64,000 bases of DNA from Planctomycetota bacterium (GTDB lineage Bacteria; Planctomycetota; Planctomycetia; Planctomycetales; Planctomycetaceae), in contig QQVO01000060.1 of NCBI GenBank assembly GCA_003388505.1, positions 1 to 64,000 of the forward strand, written 5' to 3'. The notes under the pieces are model-generated. The model did not search any database and was not told where the DNA came from. It saw nothing but the letters and a program-made list of their open reading frames with translations. Both the position numbers and the translations under genes were made by a program. Positions 54,707-63,694 of the stretch are shown here, in pieces (position 1 is the stretch's first letter; the number at the start of each line of letters is the position of its first letter).

Positions 54707-55969
54707 TCAATTGGCCTCCGCCGGATCGGACTCCGGTTCCGGCGCCTCCGCCTCCTCCGGAGCGAACTCCGGCAACAGCGGCCGGCGGTCCGGGAACATG
54801 TGATACAACGGGAATTCCTGCCCCTTCTCGCGGAGACACACCACCACCCCGTCAGGCGTCGCCAGATAACACCGATCCGTCCGATCGTTGTGCAGACGGA
54901 CCTTGTATCCCCGCAACGGCAGCACTCCCAGAATCGCCCCGTCCTCGTGCGCCATCAGCAGCACGTTGTCCAGAGCATCCGAAGCGATCAGATAGTCGGT
55001 CGTCGACGCCAGAAACTCGCTCGCCCGCGGCTGGTGCCATTTCGTCAGACCGCTTGACGTATTCAGGCAATACATGCCGTCGTTTTGCGGGGTGACGTAC
55101 ACGTTTCCTTCCACGACGCGCGGTTGCCGGCGAATGGGAACCCCCGCCGTGAACGCCCACCGGCGAACGCCGTTCTCCTTGTTCAGACAGAACATCCGCG
55201 AGTCTTCCGACGTCACGAAGATCGAGTCTTCCCCGCGCCCGAGCGGCGTCACAATCCGGGTCCGGTTCGCGGTCTCGAACTGGTAATACAGCCTCCGCTC
55301 CGACGCCCCCACGCTGTAGACCGATCCGTTCGCGCTGGCGAACGTGACCGAACGTCCGTCCGGAATCGGGGGCGACGAAATCCGTTGCGGAGCCTGATAT
55401 CGCCACACGAACGCCAGATTGCTCCACTTCGGAAGTCGATTCTCCTCCCACAGGTCGCGGATCTTCCGCAGGTCATAGGCAAAGCTGCTCCCGTCCACCA
55501 TCCCCAGGTAGACGCGGTCGTCGTCCATCGCCGGCGCCGTCGAGGGGTGATGCGGCAACGACAGTTCCCACAAGACTTCACCGGTGAACTTGTTCAAGGC
55601 GTGCACATTCATGCCGACCGCCACCAGCAGGATCTCCGCATTGCTGCTCGCCGGCAGAGCCTGCTGACTCTCCGATCCGACAAGCGACGACCACAGCCGG
55701 TGACCCGACTCTGCGTCGAAGGCCGTCACAATCCCGGAACGGCTCTGGATGTACACGTTTTCTTCGTCGCCGGTGAAATGAGCGACTTCATCCAGCCCGG
55801 GATTCAACGTCGCCTGGTTCCACCACGCCCGTGTCAGCCCGTATCGAGAGAGCATCCGTTCGCGCGGCAACGGGCTGCTCACCTGGGCGTAAAGTGCAGG
55901 ACCGCTCGCTGCAATTGAACCGAATGCCACAAGTGCAACCAGTCTGAGGGTTTGGGTCGAGAATCTCAT
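54707..55969 (-). CDS. PQQ-like beta-propeller repeat protein (exported)
   Basis: 420 residues. A signal peptide (VALVAFGSIAASGPALYAQ) is followed by PQQ/quinoprotein-like blades: GIVTAFDAESGHRLWSSLVG, NVHALNKFTGEVLWELSL, VYVTPQNDGMYCLNTSSGL. There is no heme domain or metal-site signature for a dehydrogenase, so it may be a scaffold like BamB. The C terminus is acidic (PEFAPEEAEAPEPESDPAEA). It precedes tatA by 171 bases on the same strand. Confidence 0.88.
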   Translation of the reverse strand: MRFSTQTLRLVALVAFGSIAASGPALYAQVSSPLPRERMLSRYGLTRAWWNQATLNPGLDEVAHFTGDEENVYIQSRSGIVTAFDAESGHRLWSSLVGSESQQALPASSNAEILLVAVGMNVHALNKFTGEVLWELSLPHHPSTAPAMDDDRVYLGMVDGSSFAYDLRKIRDLWEENRLPKWSNLAFVWRYQAPQRISSPPIPDGRSVTFASANGSVYSVGASERRLYYQFETANRTRIVTPLGRGEDSIFVTSEDSRMFCLNKENGVRRWAFTAGVPIRRQPRVVEGNVYVTPQNDGMYCLNTSSGLTKWHQPRASEFLASTTDYLIASDALDNVLLMAHEDGAILGVLPLRGYKVRLHNDRTDRCYLATPDGVVVCLREKGQEFPLYHMFPDRRPLLPEFAPEEAEAPEPESDPAEAN

Positions 55970-56378
55970 GCTGTCCGGCTTCCGTCGTTGTGGTTCTGTT
56001 CCCGGTCGTCAAGCAGCGTTCAGATCCGACGTGCGACCACTCCGGGAACTCGACAATAGATGCAGTCACGCCCGCGGACGGCCGCGCCGCTTCACGCCGC
56101 GTCCGTCGGCACAGCCATGCGGTCCCCTCCCCACGAACTCGCGATGATCCGCCCGACAACATTATACCCGTCCGGCGGACCCGACGCCCGCGCGGAATCG
56201 GCCCGCGAGTCAGAATCGGCCGACTCGTTCGCGCTTCCGCGTAAGAAAAATACGCAAAACCCGGACGCGGCCGAGTTTCTCGGCGAGCACGCGTCCGGGA
56301 ACGATTTTGCGCAGTTTACCGGCGCTCACTGACCGGCAGGGAGCGCCAATTCGGTGCAACCGGAGTGTTGCCCCGATT
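55970..56378. other. intergenic region, no gene seen
   Basis: 409 bases between the PQQ-type gene and the HTTM gene, both on the minus strand. It contains TCGGCCGACTCGTTCGCG (about 56216-56233), a half copy of the GACTCG palindrome without its second arm. No ribosome-site-supported frame was seen. Confidence 0.4.
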
Positions 56379-57905
56379 TCAGCGGTGCGGCGAGACTTCC
56401 GCCGAGACCGTCTGCACGCCGCCCAGAGTGATGTCTCGACGAGCGATCTCCTTGCCGTCGTAGCGCAGCACCCAGGAGTACCGGCCGGCCGGCAGGCTTT
56501 CGTCATAGCGATACGTGACACTCGGCCGGATATATCCGCGGGCGACAATCTGCCCTTCCCGTTCGATCAGACGACCCTGGTCGTCGTGAAGATTGAACTC
56601 CACCCACATGTCTTCATGCGGCGGGACCAGGGAGCATTGCACGATCGAGGTATCGCCGTAGTTGAACTCGCTGGCGCGGTCCGCCAGGATTCCGCCGACC
56701 AGATACGTGCCAACGCCGAAATCAAACAACTTGTCCTCGGACTTGACCTTGGTGTCGTTGCGCAGCAGTTCGGCGACCCGCTCCGGCTCGATCCGCTTTA
56801 AGGCGTACGGACCTTCTGGACGTCGCTCCCCGAACGGATCGCTGCGATACTCAATCTCCACGGCCGCGACCGACGTGCACGCGGCGAGCAGCGCGAACGC
56901 AGCCGCCGATTGGGCCGGACCGATCCACCGGGTCCGGGCCGGCATCGCCTGCAGCCGTTTCCAGCGCGCCGACCAGACCGACGACCCGCCCGCGCGGGCC
57001 AGCCACAAACGCACGCGATCGACGTCCCGCTCGTTCACGAACGACCAGTACATTGACAACACCACCATCGGGAAGACAAACAGCCCCAGGACCGCCCAAC
57101 TCATAAAGTGGAAACCGACGCCGGCCGCCAGCATGATCGGCCGGCCGTATCCCCGCCAGGCGATAAACAGGAACAGAATCTCCCACGTCAGCGTGAGATA
57201 AGCCGCAATCGGACCCCATGCCGGGTACGCAGCCAGATGGTCACCCAGCGGATTGTAGAAATTCGTCTCCTCGAGCATCCAGAAAATCGTCTGGTCCCCG
57301 CTGAAGAACGCCGGCGTGTGGATCTTCGTGACTGCCGCACCGATGTAGATGACCCCGATCAGAAGTTGAACAAGCCGCCTCGGCCAGGCCGCGAAACGCG
57401 GCGGTCCCGATTCGGCGCCATCAGGCGACCGCGCCGATCGGATCCAGGCGTCAACCGACCACACCGAGCCGCATTGGGAGAGACTGAGCAGCAGGAGCGC
57501 ATGCGTGCCGATCACCGTGTACTTTGTAATCGTCCCCACGGCGTCGAGCATGGTGAAGTACGGATAGAGAATCAGCGATGCAATCAGCGACAGACGCGTC
57601 ATCCAGCCGATCGAACTCGAGATCAGAAAGAAGACCATCGCCGCGTACAGCGCCACGGCCACCGGCGCCGACGGAATCGGCAAACCCGCTTCGAGCCCAA
57701 ACGAATTCCACAACGGAGCGGGAGCGCCGTCGATTGAGTACAGCTCACGCACATGCGGCCAGCGGCGAAGAACCGCCAGCAGCAGCGCAGCCGGCAACGC
57801 CATACGGACCAAGGCCAGGCCATACACCGGCTCTTCCGCATAGAAGAAATCGTGGATACGGCCGGACAGGCCCGTGCGACGAAGGGGTGTGGTGGATTGG
57901 GTCAT
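56379..57905 (-). CDS. HTTM-domain membrane protein (vitamin-K-dependent carboxylase-like)
   Basis: 508 residues from ATG 57905 with GGGAGG seven bases upstream; the frame is open much further upstream. The HTTM fold features several membrane helices, for example VYGLALVRMALPAALLLAVL, SLIASLILYPYFTMLDAVGT, and IGTHALLLLSLSQCG. A soluble C-terminal region (~400-508) ends YSWVLRYDGKEIARRDITLG. The HTTM family includes gamma-glutamyl carboxylase, but the catalytic Lys/His could not be assigned. It lies 125 bases downstream of a 219-residue gene on the same strand, which is probably its partner. Confidence 0.85.
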   Translation of the reverse strand: MTQSTTPLRRTGLSGRIHDFFYAEEPVYGLALVRMALPAALLLAVLRRWPHVRELYSIDGAPAPLWNSFGLEAGLPIPSAPVAVALYAAMVFFLISSSIGWMTRLSLIASLILYPYFTMLDAVGTITKYTVIGTHALLLLSLSQCGSVWSVDAWIRSARSPDGAESGPPRFAAWPRRLVQLLIGVIYIGAAVTKIHTPAFFSGDQTIFWMLEETNFYNPLGDHLAAYPAWGPIAAYLTLTWEILFLFIAWRGYGRPIMLAAGVGFHFMSWAVLGLFVFPMVVLSMYWSFVNERDVDRVRLWLARAGGSSVWSARWKRLQAMPARTRWIGPAQSAAAFALLAACTSVAAVEIEYRSDPFGERRPEGPYALKRIEPERVAELLRNDTKVKSEDKLFDFGVGTYLVGGILADRASEFNYGDTSIVQCSLVPPHEDMWVEFNLHDDQGRLIEREGQIVARGYIRPSVTYRYDESLPAGRYSWVLRYDGKEIARRDITLGGVQTVSAEVSPHR

Positions 57906-58030
57906 CCCTGACCTCCCGGGTTGGCTGAAGTCAGAACCGATGCCGGTTCTGGTGGGGTCGACATCGGAACGTATTGAGGAACTGTTTTCGGGCTTCGGCG
58001 GCCGGTGGATTGAGACGATCGCGGACTGTC

Positions 58031-58690
58031 TCAACGGCCGATCGTCGCTTGCGGAACATTCGGAGACGAGTACGAGGTGGGAACGATCGACGAGCGGTTC
58101 CGGTCGTCCGGATCGATGGCGAAGAACGTCCGATCGACCGTCGCTTCCCGCATCAGACGCGGGTTGTTCGCCACGGCCTGTTGTGAGAGCATGGCGCCCC
58201 ATTGCGGCTGGCGCCGGGTGTAATCTCCCTCAGGCGTCGCCATGACCCGCACGAAGTAATACGACTGCCGCTCTTTCGGCTCCCCGTATCGTTCCAGGTA
58301 CACTTCGTCCCGAAAGTTGTATTTCTTCGGCCACGCTTCCTCGACGACGATGATCTGTCGAATCGGTTCATGCCGGGTGTGACGCAGCGTCGCCGCCGCC
58401 ATCTTCACCACGTGATTCGCAGGCATGTCGTATTGACGCCGGCCGACGCTCCCGTGCGGGTAAACGTCTCCCCACGGTCCGGGCAGCAATTCGTAATAGT
58501 CCCCGCTCTCCCCTTCGCCGATCACGTGCAACCGGCTCTCGAACGCCGACCAGCCGCAGTACATGTCCCACACGATATAGTACATCGCCGGGTGGCAGTT
58601 GGTGTTCAGCCCGACGGCGTGACTGAACAGTCCGAAAGAGAGCGCGCCGAGATAAGAGCAGATCAGCAGATGCGTGAGCCAGCGTTTCAT
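58031..58690 (-). CDS. hypothetical membrane-anchored protein, probable HTTM partner
   Basis: 219 residues from ATG 58690 with GGATGGAG upstream. One N-terminal membrane segment (LTHLLICSYLGALSFGLFSH). The rest is outside the membrane, with aromatic- and His-rich stretches: HPAMYYIVWDMYCGWSAFES, and many His/Arg near ATLRHTRHEPIRQIIVVEEA. No family was recognised. Genes with a short leader protein before an HTTM protein are known in planctomycetes; co-function is inferred from order. The 125-base gap is the only spacer. Confidence 0.75.
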   Translation of the reverse strand: MKRWLTHLLICSYLGALSFGLFSHAVGLNTNCHPAMYYIVWDMYCGWSAFESRLHVIGEGESGDYYELLPGPWGDVYPHGSVGRRQYDMPANHVVKMAAATLRHTRHEPIRQIIVVEEAWPKKYNFRDEVYLERYGEPKERQSYYFVRVMATPEGDYTRRQPQWGAMLSQQAVANNPRLMREATVDRTFFAIDPDDRNRSSIVPTSYSSPNVPQATIGR

Positions 58691-59097
58691 GAGGCTCCAT
58701 CCTCTCTTGGCAAGCGGTGGGAAAGACATCCTTGTCTCGTCGCGCGGGATCATGCGTCAATCCATCCAACCGGTCAAGATCAGCATGCGGCATTCCGCTT
58801 CATGACAATCGCATTTCCCACGCTGCGCGACCATTCGCGCGCCCTCCTCACCCGGGCGTGAGCCCGTCGATCTCCTGCGCGGCGTCGATCCTCACCGCCG
58901 CACCGCCGTCCTGAGCCAAATCGGTGTTGACCTGATTTCCTCCCGCTCGTAGAGTCCCGCCCCCGTATTGATAAGGCGGAGACCGAAGGGGCGTCGCAGC
59001 CGAAGCGAGCCGCCGCCATCCGCCGGGTCCCCTCCCGACCGCAATCAGATCCCAGCGGCGGTCACCTCCCAAAGTCCCATGAACGGAGCCCGCAGTC
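58691..59097. other. divergent intergenic region with a small hairpin
   Basis: 407 bases. CGGGC/GCCCG (58853-58866) around GTGA forms a short hairpin inside ACCCGGGCGTGAGCCCGT. It separates the HTTM partner gene (minus) from the isomerase gene (plus). No gene or repeat-family copy was recognised. Confidence 0.45.
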
Positions 59098-60222
59098 ATG
59101 AGTGAACGGACGCACTCGAACCCGATTGGCGCTGCCGCGCCGCGCAAGAGCAAACTCTTCCCGATTCTGGCGGGCACGGTCGCAGCCGTGCTGATCGCCG
59201 GCGTCGCGTTCCAGGTGTACCGCGCCGAGACCGCAGACGCGCAAACCAGACGCACCGCAGAAGCGGCCGGCGCAGCCCGCGTCGAGAACACCGCCCCGTC
59301 CCAGTCGTCGGCAAGCAGCCAGGTTGACGCCCGCGTCAACGGCCAGATCATCTCCCGCGAACTCGTCGAAAACGAATGCTACGAGCGCTACAAGGGCGAT
59401 GTGATCGAAAATCTCATCAATCGACTGATTATCCAGCAGGAATGTGAACGCCGCGGCGTCACCATCACCAAAGCGGAAATCAAGCAGGAAGTGCACAACA
59501 TCGCCGCCGGCTTCAAGCTCGACAGCGAAACCTGGTACAAGATGCTCCAGGCCGAGCGCGGCATCAACCCCGAACAATACCAGCTCGACGTCATCTGGCC
59601 GATGTTGGCGCTCAAGAAACTCGCTGGCGCAGACGTCCAGATCACTGAAGAAGAGTTGCAGAAAGCCTTTATTCGCGACTACGGCCCCCGCGTCGAAGCC
59701 CGCATGATCGTGATGGATGGAAACGTCAAACGGGCCATCGATGTTCAGCAACAGGCTGTCGCCGATCCGGACAGCTTCCAGAAACTCGCCCAAGAGCACT
59801 CCTCAGACACCACCAGCCGGGCGCTCGGGGGAGCCATCCCGCCGATTCGTCGCTACGGAACCAAACCGGGCACGCCGCAGGAGAAGATTGAGAAGCAGGC
59901 CTTCGAAATGCAGCCCGGTGAGATCTCGCCCGTCATGCAGATGGAGGGGCAGCGCTGGGCCATCCTCAAGTGCGAAGGTCACACCAAGGCCATCGTCCCC
60001 AATATGACCGAGGAAGTGCGGGTCGAACTCATCGAACAGTTGAAAGATGAGAAGACCCAGGAGGCGGTCGCCACCGTGTTCCAGCAACTGAAGGAAAACG
60101 CCCGCGTCGACAATCTCATCACCGGTGAGTCAACCGCACCGGTGCGGCAGACCGGCGCCACGCAGCCCGCCGCCAGGGACTCGGTGCAGACCGCCGACGC
60201 CACGCAGTTCAACCCGCAGTAA
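59098..60222 (+). CDS. parvulin-type peptidyl-prolyl isomerase (SurA/PrsA-like)
   Basis: 374 residues. One membrane segment (LFPILAGTVAAVLIAGVAF, residues 20-38) anchors it. Residues ~80-190 form a SurA/PrsA-type helical chaperone region (VDARVNGQIISRELVENECY, IENLINRLIIQQECERRGV). Residues ~195-320 form a PpiC rotamase domain (DSFQKLAQEHSSDTTSRALG, FEMQPGEISPVMQMEGQRWA). It helps folding of exported proteins outside the membrane. A strong terminator follows its stop. Confidence 0.9.
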   Translation: MSERTHSNPIGAAAPRKSKLFPILAGTVAAVLIAGVAFQVYRAETADAQTRRTAEAAGAARVENTAPSQSSASSQVDARVNGQIISRELVENECYERYKGDVIENLINRLIIQQECERRGVTITKAEIKQEVHNIAAGFKLDSETWYKMLQAERGINPEQYQLDVIWPMLALKKLAGADVQITEEELQKAFIRDYGPRVEARMIVMDGNVKRAIDVQQQAVADPDSFQKLAQEHSSDTTSRALGGAIPPIRRYGTKPGTPQEKIEKQAFEMQPGEISPVMQMEGQRWAILKCEGHTKAIVPNMTEEVRVELIEQLKDEKTQEAVATVFQQLKENARVDNLITGESTAPVRQTGATQPAARDSVQTADATQFNPQ

Positions 60223-60256
60223 ACACGCTCCGGACAAGTGCGGGCGACATGATTCC

Positions 60257-60300
60257 AAAGGCCCGCCTCATCGCATCAGCGATGAGGCGGGCCTTTTTTT
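60257..60300 (+). terminator. rho-independent terminator
   Basis: AAGGCCCGCCTCATCGC pairs with GCGATGAGGCGGGCCTT around ATCA and is followed by seven Ts. It lies 35 bases after the isomerase gene. This is the clearest intrinsic terminator in the window. Confidence 0.9.
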
Positions 60301-60441
60301 GCGCGCCGCGCTCCGTGACGGCCTTGCGCAGCACCTCACTCGCCGGCAGCAAGCCGACTTGAGCGTTGTCCAGAGGCCGTCCTGTACGCCCTGAGACTCG
60401 AAAAACCGCTGAAAATCAGGGCTTTGCGGAAGTCAAGGGAA

Positions 60442-60472
60442 TTGACAACCTCTCGACGGGCCGCTCTACTAT
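60442..60472 (+). promoter_or_regulatory. candidate promoter of the HU gene
   Basis: TTGACA at 60442-60447 and TACTAT at 60467-60472 with a 19-base spacer, about 60 bases before the HU start. The -35 is perfect; the spacer is two bases longer than usual. It lies after the terminator at 60257. No operator was seen. Confidence 0.45.
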
Positions 60473-60532
60473 CCCTCGAATTGCAGTCGTTTCCCCGCAA
60501 AAAACACATTTCGTCCCAGGAAAGGAGCCACG

Positions 60533-60850
60533 ATGGCGAAAAAATCCGCCAAGAGTATGACGAAGACGGAGGTGCTCAACGAAATCGCCGAGAAGACCGA
60601 CCTGTCCAAAAAACAGGTGGCGAGCGTCTTCGACGAGTTGGCCGACCTCATCGGCGGCCAACTGGGGAAGAAAGGTCCGGGCGTTTTCACAATTCCCGGC
60701 CTGGTGAAGCTTCGCACCCGCATCAAGCCGGCCGTACCGGCCGGGATGCGCCGCAATCCGTTCACCGGCGAAGAGAAGATGATGCCCGCCAAGCCGGCCA
60801 GCCGCACCGTCCGGGCGACCCCGCTCAAGAAACTGAAAGACATGGTCTGA
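60533..60850 (+). CDS. HU-family DNA-binding protein
   Basis: 105 residues with AAAGGAG upstream of ATG. SMTKTEVLNEIAEKTDLSKK and QVASVFDELADLIGGQL form the N-terminal helices. KGPGVFTIPGLVKLRTRIKP then PAVPAGMRRNPFTGEEKMMP is the DNA-binding arm, with the GxRNPxTGE consensus. It ends SRTVRATPLKKLKDMV, longer than E. coli HU. It would bend DNA and condense the nucleoid. It has its own candidate promoter. Confidence 0.93.
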   Translation: MAKKSAKSMTKTEVLNEIAEKTDLSKKQVASVFDELADLIGGQLGKKGPGVFTIPGLVKLRTRIKPAVPAGMRRNPFTGEEKMMPAKPASRTVRATPLKKLKDMV

Positions 60851-60915
60851 GACATCCGGCCGCTCGCAGCGGATTCCGCGGCGACGCGACAGACCGCAAA
60901 CGCCAGTCAACGCTC

Positions 60916-60939
60916 CCGATCATTCGCTTGAATGGTCGG
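60916..60939. terminator. hairpin between HU and mazG, possible terminator
   Basis: CCGATCATTC and GAATGGTCGG pair with one G-T, around GCTT, followed by GGGTTTGG on the plus strand. It overlaps the stop of mazG on the minus strand (60920), so it could end both converging transcripts. Confidence 0.5.
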
Positions 60940-61876
60940 GGGTTTGGTTGGCAGACCGCGAGCCGGCCTGATTTTCTGCCGTTTCCTTGCGCTTCGCCCG
61001 CTGATAGTGCGTCTCCATCTCCGCGAGAGTCGCCTCCTCCAGCGTTCGGCCTTCTTCCGCCAATCCCGCTTCAATCGCCTGAAAGCGACGGCTGAACTTC
61101 CGGTTCGCGCGACGCAGCGCTTCTTCAGGATTCACGCCCCAGCGGCGGGCGATGTTCGCCACCACGAACAGGACGTCCCCCAACTCTCCCTCAATCCGCG
61201 ACTGACGGTCGGCTTCCTTCACCCGCTCATCGGGGACAACCGGACCCTCCACGCTCGCGGCCATCTCGGGAAGCATTCCATCCGGAGCGAGTTCCGCCCG
61301 GAGTTCGTCCACCTCTTCACGCAGCTTGTCGAACAGCATCGCCCGGTGAGGAAAGTCATATCCCGCCCGCGCCGCTTTCTTCGTCAGACGCGCCGCCCGC
61401 GCCAGCGACGGCAGGTCCGCCGGGATGCCGTCCAGCAGTGAATCCCGGCGTTTTTCCTTTTGCTTGGCCCGCTCCCAGTGCGTCCGCACGTCATCCGCAG
61501 TCTCCGCCGAGGCGTCACCGAACACGTGCGGATGCCGGTCGATCATCTTCCGCGTGATCTGTTCGACCACAGCGACCACGTCGAAACGCCCCTCGTCCGC
61601 GGCGATCTGCGCATCCAACACCACTTGCAGCAGCACATCCCCCAGTTCCTCCTGGATCGCCGCATCGTCGTCCGCATCGATCGCTTCCAGCAACTCGTAC
61701 GTCTCCTCCAGCGTGTAAGGCTTGATCGTCGCCATCGTCTGCGCCCGGTCCCAGGGGCAACCCTCCGGCGAACGCAGCCGCGCAATCACTTCGCACAACC
61801 GGACAAACGCCGTCCCGGCCCGCAAGGGATCCGGCGGCACTCCGGTCGGTCCTTGAACCTGCGCTGTCTCAGACAT
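60920..61876 (-). CDS. mazG: nucleoside triphosphate pyrophosphohydrolase MazG
   Basis: 318 residues, with two MazG repeats. The first has [29 protein letters not shown] and [16 protein letters not shown] (the EExxE...ExxD metal site), then [11 protein letters not shown]. The second has [20 protein letters not shown] and [18 protein letters not shown]. It hydrolyses NTPs to NMPs and clears non-canonical nucleotides. The start is ATG 61876. It converges on HU. Confidence 0.94.
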   Translation of the reverse strand: MSETAQVQGPTGVPPDPLRAGTAFVRLCEVIARLRSPEGCPWDRAQTMATIKPYTLEETYELLEAIDADDDAAIQEELGDVLLQVVLDAQIAADEGRFDVVAVVEQITRKMIDRHPHVFGDASAETADDVRTHWERAKQKEKRRDSLLDGIPADLPSLARAARLTKKAARAGYDFPHRAMLFDKLREEVDELRAELAPDGMLPEMAASVEGPVVPDERVKEADRQSRIEGELGDVLFVVANIARRWGVNPEEALRRANRKFSRRFQAIEAGLAEEGRTLEEATLAEMETHYQRAKRKETAENQAGSRSANQTPDHSSE

Positions 61877-62126
61877 GAAACCCTGTCGACTGGAGCGATC
61901 TATGGAAGCGGGACAAGCGTAGGCGATCTACCAATCCCGAAGCAAACATTCGCGCAGTGACCACCACAGTCACCTCCGACGGCATCTTTGAATGAAGCGA
62001 GTCGCACGTGCCCTCCACCCTCAACTCTCTCCCACCATTGTCATCGCCGCCTGAGTGACGGAAAATCACAACGCGGCGCAATGCTCCGCCCTGACACAGA
62101 AATCAACCCGATCCGGAGAGACCCTG

Positions 62127-62636
62127 ATGTTCCGCTCGATCGCAACCGCCAGTACGCTACTGATCGTCGGCTTCGCCGACTCCCCACCGGCCGTCGCGCA
62201 ACAAGCGGCCGATGCAGAAAAGAAGACCGAAAACACCGCCGAACTCAACGAACAGGAACAGGCCTTCGCCGACGACATGGCTGGTTGCGTCCTCGTGGGG
62301 ACATTCAGTGTCGACGGAAAGGACGACGCGGCCCCCAAATCGGAACGTTACGAGATCAAAGGGGCCACCAAGGTCGAAGGCGAAAACTGGCTCATTCACG
62401 CCCGCATTGTCTTTGGCGACATCGACGCCGTCGTTCCGGTTCCCGTGCAAATGCACTGGGCCGGCGACACACCGGTCCTCTCGGTCAACGATCTCGAGTT
62501 GCCGCTCGTCGGGTCCGAGTTCTCCGCACGAGTCCTCTTCGACGGAGACCGCTACGCCGGCACCTGGGGGCACGGAAAAGTCGGCGGCCACATGTGGGGC
62601 ATGATCGAAAAGTCCGACGCGGCGAAGAAACAATGA
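62127..62636 (+). CDS. secreted protein, function unknown
   Basis: 169 residues from ATG 62127 (CCGGAGAG upstream). The signal peptide is SIATASTLLIVGFADSPPAV. Charged region AEKKTENTAELNEQEQAFAD, then strands AGCVLVGTFSVDG, KVEGENWLIHARIVFGDIDA and LEVNDLELPLVGSEFSARVL-type block, ending GKVGGHMWGMIEK. The pattern of short strands suggests a lipocalin- or calycin-like barrel, but no family was recognised. It shares ATGA with the hydrolase start (62633-62636), so the two are probably translated together. Confidence 0.8.
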   Translation: MFRSIATASTLLIVGFADSPPAVAQQAADAEKKTENTAELNEQEQAFADDMAGCVLVGTFSVDGKDDAAPKSERYEIKGATKVEGENWLIHARIVFGDIDAVVPVPVQMHWAGDTPVLSVNDLELPLVGSEFSARVLFDGDRYAGTWGHGKVGGHMWGMIEKSDAAKKQ

Positions 62637-63658
62637 CCGTACAGCCCGCTCCTTGCCGGCCATCCGTCCGTATCGCACGCGTGCTGCTACTCCTCGCCGC
62701 GACCGTCGCGCCGCGCGCGATCGTTCGGGCTGCCGACGTCCTGCCCGAACTCAGAGAGATCGAGATCGAAAGCTCCCAGGACGGCTCATTGCAGCCCTCG
62801 CGCATCTGGGCCCCCGACACAGCCGATGCGACTCCCACGCCCCTCCTGATTTCTCTCCATTCCTGGAGCGGCGACTACCTGCAGGACCGTTCCCGCTGGC
62901 TCGCCGAAGCGGCGGACCGGGGTTGGGTCTACATCCAGCCGAATTTTCGGGGACGCAACGATCATCCCGAGGCCTGCGGCTCAAAACTCGCCCGGCACGA
63001 CGTCCTCGACGCTCTCGACTGGTGTCTCTCGAAATACAGTGTCGACGAGGAACGAATCTACCTCGCCGGCGCGTCCGGCGGCGGACACATGACCATGCTG
63101 ATGGCGGCCCGCCACCCGGACCGCTTTTCCGCCGTCTCCGCCTGGGTCGGCATCAGCGATCTCGCGGCCTGGTATCAATTCCACCTGCAGGACGGAGAAC
63201 CCCAGCGGTACGCGCAAATGATCGCCCTCTGCTGCGGCGGCCCACCCGGCGCGTCGCCGGAGGTCGACCGCGAGTACCGGGAACGGTCCCCCATTTTCTG
63301 GCTGCACGACGTGGGCGACCTGCACATCGATCTCAACGCCGGCGTCACCGACGGAAAGACCGGTTCGGTTCCGATTCGGCACACGATCGACGCGTTTAAC
63401 GTCATCGCCGCCGCCGGTTCCCACCCCACCGTCACCGAATCCGAAATCGAGCAACTCGTCGCGGATGAGCGATTGACCAACCCCCGTCCCTCCGACGTCG
63501 CCGTCGACGACGACTATGACCGAGAGATCTATCTCCGCCGCACCGCCGGCCCGGCCCGCGTCACCATCTTCGACGGGGGACACGAAGCCCTCCCCGCCGC
63601 TGCCTGCGCCTGGCTCGACCGGCAATCGCGGCCCACCATCCACCGGCGCGATGAATAG
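62633..63658 (+). CDS. exported alpha/beta hydrolase (prolyl-oligopeptidase/esterase type)
   Basis: 341 residues from ATG 62633, overlapping the previous stop by four bases. A signal peptide (VRIARVLLLLAATVAPRAIV) is followed by PLLISLHSWSGDYLQDRSRW, the nucleophile elbow LAGASGGGHMTMLMAARHPD (GxSxG, near 146) and a candidate His in FDGGHEALPAAA near 316. The strand VYIQPNFRGRNDHPEACGSK precedes the nucleophile. It resembles esterases of the PHB depolymerase / peptidase S9 type; the Asp of the triad was not assigned. It is translated with the secreted protein, so they may share a substrate. Confidence 0.88.
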   Translation: MTVQPAPCRPSVRIARVLLLLAATVAPRAIVRAADVLPELREIEIESSQDGSLQPSRIWAPDTADATPTPLLISLHSWSGDYLQDRSRWLAEAADRGWVYIQPNFRGRNDHPEACGSKLARHDVLDALDWCLSKYSVDEERIYLAGASGGGHMTMLMAARHPDRFSAVSAWVGISDLAAWYQFHLQDGEPQRYAQMIALCCGGPPGASPEVDREYRERSPIFWLHDVGDLHIDLNAGVTDGKTGSVPIRHTIDAFNVIAAAGSHPTVTESEIEQLVADERLTNPRPSDVAVDDDYDREIYLRRTAGPARVTIFDGGHEALPAAACAWLDRQSRPTIHRRDE

Positions 63659-63694
63659 TCACACTCGAGGAGCCGAACAACGGGCCGAACCATC

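Noticed and set aside
57906-58202. N-terminal extension of the HTTM protein
   Set aside because: It would overlap the partner gene out of frame, and ATG 57905 has a good ribosome site.
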